Under the pieces are notes generated by a model. The model had not been told where the DNA came from and made no database searches. It was given only the letters and a program-made list of their open reading frames with translations. This document shows, in pieces, positions 42,742 through 53,505 of a stretch of DNA of 64,000 nucleotides (positions are counted from its first letter, which is position 1; every line of letters begins with the position of its first letter). This stretch comes from Dermacentor variabilis (lineage: Eukaryota; Arthropoda; Arachnida; Ixodida; Ixodidae), in NCBI RefSeq assembly GCF_050947875.1, contig NC_134571.1:228914024-228978023 (forward strand). The letters run 5' to 3'. The translations under genes and the position numbers were made by a program.

Positions 42742-43939
42742 CTAGTTTTCCGGTTGTGAAGGCGAGGTGGAGCGGCGCACTGGCGATGGAGATTGACGTA
42801 AACGCGGTGCACGAGAAGTTGGCGGTGGCGTCAAACTCCTGTCAGATGCCGGCGAGCGGCTCCGGAAGCTTCTCAGCCAGTAATCATTGCCAGGAGGGAC
42901 GCCTGCTGACCAAGAGGTGGTGTATGGCTGTTGAGTTATCCTCGTAGGAGGTGTGGTCCTTGTTGAAGACCCCGATCGACGATTCCACGTTGTTGGGCGA
43001 CGATTGCAAAATCTCGCTATGTGGCCCGCGACACCGCATTGGAAACACACCGGCAGACATCGCAAATGTAGTCACGCATGTTGCTGTCGACTGCATAGCC
43101 AGCAGGTGGGTCTCGTTCATCATTGCTAGGCATCGGCCGCCGGGAGGCGTGCGTGCGGCGAGGGCGTTGGTCGTAGTCATGATCTTGATAGCTGATGGTC
43201 CCTCTCGTTTCTGGGGTAGACCTATACTCGACGGTCGCTGAGTGAACCGTGGGTTGTCATGCGGTCGAAACGGCCGTGTTTCTCATCCCTGTGGTAAGTA
43301 CGCACCAGCGATGCCGGGTGTACAACGGTACATCTCTTCCCGATGGAGCAACTCTTCGCGAACAATCTGCCGTATTGTTGATGAAAGGTCAACACACAAA
43401 CTCGGGTCTACATTTGCCATAGTTGCGACATTAGCCAGGCGACCAAACTTCGGTATTATCCGTCACACCTTCAGCGTCTCAAAGGTCCTGCAGTGGCGAA
43501 TGACGTCAGACACGGAATCCAAGCTTTCCTTGCCGATCAAAAATTGTAGACGTCTTCGGCTATTCCTTTCAACAAATGTCCAACTTTGTCATCTTCAGAC
43601 ATTTCAGAGTTGACTATTTTACACAGTTTCAGAACGTCTTCGATATAAGTCGTACAAGTCTCGCCGGGAATCTGAGCTCTTTGCGAAAGCGTCTGTTCAG
43701 CACGTTTCTTTTTTTGCGCTAGAGTCTCCAAAATACGCTCTGAGCTCCTCTACGAAAAGCTCCCATGAAGTGAGCGTGTCTTCGTGATTCTGATACCAGA
43801 CGAGCGCTGTGTCGGTAAGGGAAAACAAAACATTGAACTGTGCGGTCGAGTTCCAACCGTTAGATCGGCTCACCCTTCGGTAGTTCGTGAGCCACTCGTC
43901 GACATCTTCTCCGGCTTTTCCTCCGAAAGTGAGTGGCAC
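42742..43939 (-). pseudogene. Gypsy-2 gag
   Basis: 43939-43537, in two frames, carries capsid-like Retrotrans_gag sequence (FGGKAGEDVDEWLTNYRRVSR, ALVWYQNHEDTL). 43065-42742 carries a complete CCHC knuckle (CFQCGVAGHIARFC). The sequence between is shifted or degraded. Knuckle and DTG are intact here although both are damaged in Gypsy-1, so the two elements decayed independently. Confidence 0.87.
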
Positions 43940-44092
43940 CCGGTAGTATTGCCACGGAACGCCAGGTTATGGGCTTGAAGCCGCGTCAGAACCTTCGGGA
44001 ATCTAGCAGGCGTATTCAGGCATGTCAGGTGAAGGTGGCGGAAGTCCGGCAAGTCGACGGCTTCGGTGAAATTGTAGCAGCGTAGGCTCCGT

Positions 44093-44230
44093 AGTTACGA
44101 GGTTCATTTAGGCGTGCGAGAGCAGGAATGGCAGGCTACGAACAACAGGAATGGCTGCTGCACAGTCTTCGTTCTCCTCTTCCCTTCTCTTCTTGATCCC
44201 CGCGTCCCTTTTACGCGCTTGGACGTAACA
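44093..44230 (-). repeat. Gypsy-2 5' LTR
   Basis: Partner of 39880-40029, ending GGACGTAACA. Its inner end reads AGTTAC where the other LTR reads TGTTAC, so a terminal base has mutated. Confidence 0.82.
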
Positions 44231-44234
44231 ATAT

Positions 44235-47200
44235 TATAAACTATATTATATTTGCCTAAGTTTAAAGGGAAACACAATATGAAAAGGATATAGTACTGTA
44301 TGCCTATCAGACCGGAATATATATGTACCATTTTGCCTACACCATTGGCAGATTCAGGTTGAGGGCCCTGGAAGTTTGTCTCTTCCCCCGAGCCATGCTG
44401 GCTATAATTCTGACTCGTATGACTCTGTATCAGTTGCGCAGAAAACCTCTCTCGCCCCGTTTCCCTCCTGTTCTCCTTTTGGAGGAGGCTCCCTCTTGAT
44501 GTTATCCTTGTTGTTCCACTCTTAGCCCACATCATTTCACGGTCGAGGCATGTAAGGTCACAGTTTCTTATGCGATGCAGCTCTGACATCATGCATACTA
44601 TACAGAATTGTACATGAGCCTGAGCCCATGCATAACCATTCTTCAGATCAACTGTTAATTTTTTGACTAACATCCTCTCCTCTTGCATGACAGTTATCTC
44701 TTATGTATTGTTGCTGCTCCTCTCATGTCTGCATATCAATAAAAATATCTTTGTCAATTTCTTCTAGAACATTGAGTGCAATCTTTGCCAACTTGAGTAT
44801 GTGTTGGATGTTAATTTTTAAGACATGTCTTCACAATCTACCTCTGCCTCATCCACCTTAGCATCCTCAATTCAGTCACTTCTCCATCCTGACTTCTAGG
44901 TGACTTTAATAAAAATTGCTTAGGTTCCATACAGTATTGCTCGTCATGTATTGTCTTATAAGTTTATTAGACAGAATCTTTCAACTTGACTGGGACCTGT
45001 GTACCTTAATTACCATAATGCGTCTTTTCAGTTCTTCCAAACTATGCCAATTCTGCTGATTCTGTGGGCTGTCCAATTTTTCCATGTTGGCGTTTTCAGT
45101 TATCATTGAACTAAAGTATCCATCTTTTCTATGGTTTACTCTCGAGGCTTCCCTTTCATCTGCTCTGTGAAATTCGCATGTGGCTACGAGATGTGAGCAG
45201 CCTGCCTCACAACACATGCACATGCTCATCTGCTTTTGCCTAACCTTTGTGTCAGATGTCAATCAGCATGGGTAAAGCAGTGACAATGGGGCATTATGAA
45301 ATTAAGGCAGATGTGCGAGCATTAAGGGAAGCTATCCTTATGAGGCAACTATATCTGAAGAAAACTATTCAGAAATGTTGGTAATTTGCAGTTCCTGTTT
45401 ATTGGTCTATTCAACTGTCCCTAGCTATTTCAGTTATATTATCATGTGCTGGAATTTTTAGTAGCAATATGTTTTTCTTAAGTGCTGCCACACTTATTAC
45501 TAGAAGTTTGAGAACCTATATTCCTTATCCACTTGGTTCATTCATACCTACAAGCAGCAGTCTTCTCACTTTACATCAGCTATTTAATGCAATGTCCAGA
45601 TATGTTCTCAGTCTACTTCAGTGGCAGTCACTTACTAACACAGTGAATCATCATGAATCATGTGTGTTCTTAGAAAGTGCCTTCTTGTTATGCAACTGTA
45701 AGTTAAGGTAAGGGATGCTTTGGAAAGCATGTTACGTGGCTTACATGAGAATCATTTTATGCCAGAAAGCACACGCATATTTGTGTTTATTTCTGGTATT
45801 TTCCTTCCTTAAATACTTTCTTGGCTCAGCGCATATATACGAAGCAAGTGGTGCTGGGTTGTTTTTTTTTTTTGCATTAGTTATATCCATCATATAATAG
45901 CCCATTTTACATAATTGAGCACACTAAATGTCACTTGGCGAGGAAAACATGCACTTGTCTCTTTAAATATCCCAGCTTATTGTTTTAGTGTGTGCAGTTT
46001 GGACGTGATTCTTGAGAGGCACTACATCTGCTACAAGTATATGAGGTATAATTACATAGCGCAACAGGCAATCCATGAAGTTGCAGACTGGTACTTACCA
46101 CACACTGCAAATCTAATCATCCCTCACGATCTTTCGGTTTGTTTGTTCGCTTGATTTGCCACAGGGCATGGCTTCAGTATGCTTCAGGATTGTAGAGGTG
46201 GATGCCGAGTACATAAAGGGGGGGGAGCTTTGGCATGAACACTGGTAAAGGAAGTATTACTTGTAGGGGTGGATGAGTATTTGAAATTTTGGATATGAAT
46301 CGAATATAACATGCTAACTATTCAGATTCTAAAATACTTACTATGTGGCATTTTTATTACGTAAAGCTAGTCAAATATATTGCAATAACCGAATGTTAAA
46401 GTTGTTACTGTTGTCCGTTTGTTAAAGAAGTATCACAAATTATCACATATGAAGCAACATAAGCTTTCCAAGCGATGCAGAAACAAAATGGGTAAAGCAA
46501 GCTTTGTTTTTGGTTTCATGGTGGAAGGCTACATGACAACCACTGATTTTTGCCTATTATTTAAATTTATTGGCAGTCTAGTCATGTTAATTTTTTACAA
46601 CCAGTGATGTTTTTCATGTAACGTGTCCTTTTACACGTCTTTACAGCAAACAAGTCCTTCAGCAGCTTTTGTTTTCCATTTTCACCACTTCTGATTTTTT
46701 TTGGCAACCATTTTTTAGGACTTTTCTAGAGCTAGTCATGTAGCAGCTATTCATTCTTAGAAATCTTGTTTGCCACCAGGCTCTAAAGGTTTTGTGAGGC
46801 TGTTTGTGCAGTTTTTGAATGTCAAATAATAAACTTGTGTTTAAAGATAATCCTAATCTTCCTTGATAGCTGTCTTTTCTTTACTAGACAATACAAGCAT
46901 GGGGCTTAATTGCAAGATAAAAATGCATGCTGTAACTGTATGCATGAGTTTTCAATTATTCGATACCTACTATTCCTTCTAGAAAAATGTGATATTTGCC
47001 AACCTCCAATTATTTACATTGAAATAGTCAAGAGTTTGACAACAGCTTGTCTAGTCTGGTCAAAAGAGGCGCAATAAGTAGTTTAAAATTGGAAGCTCAC
47101 CACAAAAATGAAAAATAAGTGCCGATTCAACTGGAGCTTTGTTCACAATGGCTGTGAACAAGGCTCTCATGGGGGAGCTGAAACATCTGATATTTATCTT

Positions 47201-49585
47201 TTTTGCTTGCGTCCAATCTTCATCTGCTTACTATTATCATTTGAATTCTTCTAGCCCTAAAGCGGTGGCAATATATTTGAAGTACTACTATTTGCATTTT
47301 TTTCCATTGCTGAATTTCTTTAAAAGTAACTTCATGCAGCACGCAAGTACAACTCGAAGATTTTCATTGTTTCAAAGACGTCACTAGTGGAAGGTATTCT
47401 GCACTAACATAATTATATTGAGATTTCCAATAAATATGAAATGCTGATCAACAATACCTAAATAAATTTGGCCTAAGCGGTTACCCATCAACCATGTAGG
47501 CTTCATCAACTTTTTACGTCACTTGGTCTTGGCAAACTTGTGAGCTAACAAGTTTGAGCATGCAGTCACTTCCCTCCATATTTGTTTCGATGAAAGCTTG
47601 CCCTTTGGTGCTGCTCTGGATCCACTTTCGTTTCCTGTGATAACTGCTACAGGCTTCAAGGCACACTCCCTTAGGAAAACTTTTCAAGCACAAACTTGGT
47701 TCTTTCACACATTTACTGACTAAGACAGACTAAGGTCCTACAAGCTATTAAACATCTCTGCAAGTATTCACCTAGTGGACCTAGTGGACATGTCCATATC
47801 GTCTTCAGCTGAAGTGTTAATTAGCTAAGAGAGCCTGTCTCCCTTCTCATGCATACCCCAGCCCAGCCAATCAGAACTTCAGCAGCACATGAAATAGACA
47901 TTTCCACTAGGTGGACATGGAATACACCCCCTGTGCTTTGTCCTATCTTTCCACCGTTCTCCGCGTATTTTACTCAGTAAACTCCTGGTTCAGAATGCTG
48001 GTCACTTTAATCAATCTTCCAATAGCTCAGCACTTAAAAGGTGTACAATACAAATAACGCCATTGCCGCTGTTATGCACCTTACAGGCTCAAGCAATGGC
48101 TTCGCCGTAGCTTTCCAAGTTAACTTTACTGAACTTTGAATGTAGCGAAGGCTGAATATAATAACAGACTAGCATTTGTCTAATGTGCTTAACCCCCTCT
48201 GCTTTCTTGTGTTATGTACTACAATCAGTATATTCAGCCTAAATGAAGTAAAAAGAAAAGGAAATTGGGACCATAATTTCAATTCACTGTCTCTTTTTTA
48301 AAGGTATAGCAAGATGTTTTAATTTCATTACGAGTTGTTACGTATGTTTCGATCTTAATGTCAATTTCTCATGCTCAAAATAGGGCTACAACTGTTCCCT
48401 TATCCATAGCTATCAAGGCCATATGGCAACTTTGGAAGCTCTCTGAACTGAGTCAATGCTATTCATTGCATAATTTCTTAATACATTTTCATGGCTGCCT
48501 TTAACATATATAGTTTCTCATTAAAGCCAGAATTTCTCTTGTGACAACTTTTAGAGAGCTTGTGGTAATGTATGCCTAACATTAAAGATGGGTGCTTGTA
48601 GTGCTAGTATGCTCTAAGTAAATCGTTTTATGCGAAAATTGCTGACATACAAATCTGTCAAATACCGCATCAAGCATTGGTGTTTGTTATTTTGTCTTCT
48701 GTTTCAACTTCACTGCATCTATACATTTCACCAGTGCACCAGTAAGGTTCAAGGCTGTTCTTTAAAATGCTCATGAGGACTTATCATGATCAGTTCCCCA
48801 TATAAGTGGTTTTGCTGAAGAGAGTACAGGAATACAAGCATAATTAGAGAACAGGGAATGTGGGTAGGAACACTTTATTTTCAGCACACATCTTTTTAAT
48901 GAACTGCTGTTGTATTGCTAAAATCTGCACATTTAATAAAAGTACAATGCTGTGCTTCATCACTCCAAGTGCAAGTGTCCTGTACCACGAAGTCAAACCA
49001 AGACGTGGGATGTTCAGTCTGTGAAAATAAAAACGAGTTTGAAACATTAACGTGTAAAAACTTAAGCGCACTCAAGAAAATAAACAGAGCACAGGAACGA
49101 ATCCAATGAATCAGAATTGCCTTTGAGAGCATACATATAGTTTCTATGGCACAGACAAGAAACCTTACTCCACCGGCTTTTTTTTTGTGCTTGAGAAAAT
49201 ATAGAAGGGCATGTGTTCTCCCCCTTTTCTGTATCTGTCACCTTTTCACACGCAAAATAGATGTTGTCTCAATGCGCCCAACAGTCTTTGCATATCTATT
49301 TCTCTGCTCTCATACCCCGATACCTACAGGTAAAGGCTGTTGTAATGCTTAGCTTGAATGAACCAACACCAGCTACATGCACTGTGCTGTTTAACATGGC
49401 ATTGTAAGTTAGATTCATGCACAGCACATTCATGTGCTATAAACATTTTATCTTTATAGTAGGCGAGATAAATAAAAAGAAGGTATGCAAATAAAGTTTT
49501 TCCATAATAAGCTATGCAAAAGTGCTCTCCGACTTGGACAGAAGCCCAGCACAACTGCACTGAACAAGAAGAGAACTCCCACCCC
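44235..49585. other. 5.3-kb AT-rich stretch with no recognisable gene
   Basis: No coding domain, RNA gene or repeat shared with the rest of the window was seen. The open frame at 44104-44688 runs out of the LTR and is incidental; a Cys-rich frame at 44981-45262 minus (CMCCEAGCSH) is short and unsupported. AATAAA occurs on the plus strand near 46827 and on the minus strand near 48868, but no coding sequence is associated. It might hold long UTR or intron sequence of a gene outside the window, which the sequence alone cannot show. Confidence 0.4.
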
Positions 49586-52156
49586 CTCATGTAATGTCTG
49601 AACAAGAAACCTTTGATGTAATAAATAAATAAAGAAGTAAAAAAAATAAATAAATAAATAAATAAATAAACTTATACAGCATTTGAAATCTAGGATTGAA
49701 TTACGCTACAGGTTTTTCTCAATTCATGGTCGAAAATCTAGGTGTTAGAGGCGACACACATTTAAACAGGTCTCTGCTCAGACTAGTAATACTATGTTTT
49801 GCCTAGTTTAATTAAATATGCCATACCACGGGTCTCTCAAGCTAAGGCTGCTGTCCAGTTGCAAGCGCAAATCACTTAATTATGTCCAGGGCACGCTTGA
49901 GCAATAGGCAGCCAAGATTACTGTGCCACTGAGGTCTATTTTCTGACATCTGACTTCTTCTCATAAAACAACCTCTATAAAAGAAAAAAAAACCTTCACA
50001 ACAAAATAACCCCAACCTTTCTTGAGAACAGCCATCACACTGGCCCTTGAACCCTAATTATGCACTGGCTCCTTGCGATGTAATGTTCTGTACATCAGCA
50101 CCATACAAAGTACAGAAAAATTTAATAACTGCACCATGACAGGCACACAACAAAGGAAACGGATAAAACATCACACAGGCTGCCATCAGTGTTGATGTCT
50201 CCATTTCAATTGTAATGTTTTTAGCAGTGAATACATGTTCTCATTAAACTGAGTGTTATAATATCAGAAAAGCAAATAGCAAGGGTCTTTACATTCTAAA
50301 CTGACAAATCTGCTTTATTATGCTTCACTGCAATACAGGACGTGTTTTGTAGTGAACAGTCACGTAAGGTTTCGGCTTACTACGGCGGGCATGTCCTGCA
50401 GTGAGGCCTCTTCTGTATTGCGGTAAAGCGCATTGACAGTGACAAGAGTTTACCTGGCATGTATGGTTCTAGCCAACGAAAGTTCTCAAGACATCATCCT
50501 GCCGCGAAAATCTGCTTTGTTGAGACTAGAACATTAGGTTTGTCGCTGACTGAAACCCTACATTCCAGATTCGCGTAAATCCTGCCCAATATTGGCGTGC
50601 TTCACCGCAACTGACAAATATGTTGCGGTGATAACGGTGGTCGAACAGGCTGGCGCAAATGTTTAAACAGGGGAGCTTGCCTTCATAAGGGCAACTGCTT
50701 TCCTTGGCAGTTTTCATATATGTGAGTCTCCCCAACTCCCAACAGGGGATATTTAGCTGGACCTTTGCCAAGAGACGTACCGACAAGCGTTCGGTAGTGG
50801 CTGGTAGAGATGCAGGAGTCTAAAAAGCGATGCGAAATTCGATTTCGTAACGTTAGCTTCACCGCAGTACATATATGTTAGACATATTTGTACTGTATAA
50901 GCGGTTAGACATACAAAATGTTTAGCGGTGAAGCATAGCAAGGGTGCCTAGCTATTGATGCAAGGCAGCTGCTCAAGAGGCACGCTGGTCTCATGGTTAG
51001 TTATGCAGTTCCATGCGTGCGAATGAGTTCCCCGCGTTCGGTGGTCTCGCAGTGACATACAAAACGACATTGACTGTGTTGCAAATGGGCGACGACAACT
51101 GGTACAAAAGTGTCGTTTTGCTTTCGAAAACTGCGCTCAGCTAATGAGAACACCTTGACTTGCATATGACCAGAGAAGTTGGACAGGAAACTACGAATTA
51201 CGTAGCTATTATGGAACAAATCAACAGTTCAGAAAAAAAATGACCTTGTAGACATTGGCTTACGAGGTCAACAAACCGACGTTTCAAAGCGTCACAGCCA
51301 CGTCCGAAATAGCTCTGAAGGCCTGCACTTATTAGGCGCCTCGGTGCGCCTAATGTACCAGGAGACGGCGGTTGCGCACGTAGATCATTAAAGAACATAT
51401 ATATGTTCCGTGACTTTGGCCCCTCTTCACTTTTGACATGCTACACTGCAATGCTCATGGGTGTCCTTCACACAAGTCTACTGCGACTTCCGGACGCCGA
51501 TTTATTCAACCTTTCTTGCGAGGCAGGTACGTTTATCACGCTTCACAACATTTCACCACACTTACTGAATCAATCGTTTGTTCTTTTTAATTTTTTATCA
51601 GTGTGACCCTATATCACGCAGTAGCAGAGCTGATGCCTCGTCTTAAATGCACCAGGAAAAGCAAGCGTTGCCTCGTCTTAAATGCACCAGGAAAAGCAAG
51701 CGTGTATGCAGCAGGCACGGCGGCACTGGCTCTTTTGTATTGTTTGTCTAATTAAAAGAATGCAGGTGATGATTAAATGAGCAGGAGCAAACCTGTACAA
51801 AAGTAGTAGTAATGCTGTTCCAAGAGCATCTCGCTCGAGCGAGATGATCTTAGAAACAAAGCGCGATATAACACGATATGACGGAACTGCTCGTCATACC
51901 AGTGTGTTCTTACGTCCTCGTTCTTTCGTTCATCCTTCCCTGAACCACGCTACTGAATGGTTCTGCGCACGCACTGACGATCCTGACGGAGGCAATACCG
52001 CTCTCATGAGCAGCTCTATACGGAACGCCACGACCCATTCCACGGACCGGCTGCCATTTGACGCGGCCAGGAGGCAAAATATGCGAGCAAGGTACCTAAT
52101 GGTAACGCATCAAACAGCTCACAGCCCCAAGCTTTTATTACACGCATATAGCGTGT
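49586..52156. repeat. Repeat copy B
   Basis: Same-orientation partner of copy A (6944-8696 plus 14657-15400), here continuous across the site where copy A holds Gypsy-1: GAACATATATATGTTC at 51392-51407. Small differences include an extra ACATTTAAAC near 49762 and a local duplication near 51649-51700. It is itself interrupted at about 52157. Confidence 0.85.
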
Positions 52157-53078
52157 AATAATATAGCGGTGAGCGCATATTTCCCCCCTCATCTTTTAAG
52201 AGATTCAATACATACAAGCATTTGTCTCGCAAACCAGATTTATTTCAAGGGAATTTTCCACGTCTCAATAATTTCTCTCGTCGTATACGAGTGCTGATTG
52301 CCGTGTTATAGTTTGTTAGCGAAGCTTCCCCTCAAGTCTAAATATTTTAAGGCAGTTTTCCTAGTCTATAAAGCCGCTCGAGTTCACGCTGCTCCTCTGG
52401 CGGCCATTTTTTCCAAGAAATCATGCCTTCCAACCACGCAGAATGCCGGTGACAACTTCACGTTTGATCAATTCTGGATAGTGTAAATAGTAAACAGCTA
52501 CGTTTGCTTACATGATCGGCCATGACATTGAAATTGCTGATACAACGGAAAGCATTGCACCGGATGCACGTATATAGAGCTGTGTATGTTGAGTGAGATA
52601 AGAGCTGCACTATAGGCATCGCAGGCAGTTTTAATTGGAGGCAAACTTGGCAAGTTTGCCTCCAATTCCAAAATCGACTGCCGCGGACAACATCAGTCCC
52701 TTTCCACATAAGTATGAGGCTCGGAGCAGGAGCTTTGACGCTTGAAAGTAACCGTTGGCTTGACGAACCAACAGGCTGAGCTACCTTTCCGGGCAACATT
52801 GAAGGATCACGAGTTCAAATCACATGTTATGTTCCTTTCCCCCCCCCCTTTTTTTTTCTTTTAATGTATTTTCCTTCCTTTTATCACTGTACGGTAACCC
52901 TCCTAAAAAAAATTATATATCCTCAATTATGTGTGGCCACACATGTGCAGGTCATAAATACCAGGTTCTCTAGCAGAGTGCCATCCATGCGGTATAACCG
53001 AGCTCAGATTGGTCCACCTTGACTGATCAAATAGGGCACCACTGTAGGTTAAATGAGGCGTACAACTCCAGCGGGACC
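52157..53078. other. Unassigned left part of a composite insertion in copy B
   Basis: Copy B similarity stops at about 52156 and resumes at about 56559. This left part has no recognisable gene. A B-box-like GAGTTCAAATC (about 52810) follows a GGCTGAGCTACC word, suggesting a degraded tRNA-type head, but support is weak. Confidence 0.35.
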
Positions 53079-53316
53079 CGCCGTGGTTGCTCAGTGGTTA
53101 TGGTGTTAGACTGCTGAGCACGAGGTCGCGGGATCGGACCCCGGCCACGGCGGCCGCATTTCGATGGGGGCGGAATGCGAAAACACCCGTGTACTTAGAA
53201 TTAGGTGCACGTTAAAGAACCCCAGGTGGTCGAAATTTTCGGAGTCCTCCACTACGGCGTGCATAATCAAAAAGTGGTTTTGTCACGCAAAACATCATAA
53301 TTCAATCTTTAATTTA
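53079..53316 (+). mobile_element. Ruka-type tRNA-derived SINE
   Basis: Begins CCGCCGTGGTTGCTCAGTGG (A box) with B-box-like GGGATCGGACC (53130-53140). The body has CGCATTTCGATGGGGGCG, TTAGGTGCACGTTAAAGAAC, CCCAGGTGGTC and CTACGGCGTGC, and it ends in ATAATTCAATCTTTAATTT. This matches the ixodid Ruka SINE as I remember it. It is a SINE, not a tRNA gene. Confidence 0.85.
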
Positions 53317-53505
53317 ACTCCTGCGGGGACGGTAGAGTATCCGTCTCCAGTGCAAGAGGACCGTGATTCAAATCCCGGTGCCGCGCAATTCTCCACTGGA
53401 AAATACAAAAAAAACCGTGTGTTGAGAAAATTGCACAAACAGGCCTGGAGTGCGGCCTGATCCCGGTGACCAGAACCGGTAACGCACTCTCTCACCAGAG
53501 CAGGA

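Larger units (their letters stand above)
39880..44230 (-). mobile_element. Gypsy-2, Ty3/gypsy element with internal deletion
   Basis: Short LTRs (39880-40029 and about 44093-44230) flank minus-strand gag, protease, RT and integrase remnants. ATAT at 39876-39879 and 44231-44234 is a possible 4-bp target duplication. The RNase H region and the integrase zinc-finger N-terminal part are missing: RT sequence runs directly into integrase near 41030. The element is 4.35 kb, about a kilobase shorter than Gypsy-1. Confidence 0.9.

Noticed and set aside
44104..44688. 194-codon minus frame at the right end of Gypsy-2
   Set aside because: It is a frame running from AT-rich flank into the LTR and has no domain.
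44981..45262. Cys-rich minus frame (CMCCEAGCSH) as a possible small secreted peptide
   Set aside because: It has no signal peptide, no regular Cys spacing and no second copy; it is too weak to call.
53079..53140. Possible tRNA gene
   Set aside because: A and B boxes are present, but the sequence continues into the Ruka SINE body and no acceptor stem or cloverleaf is evident.
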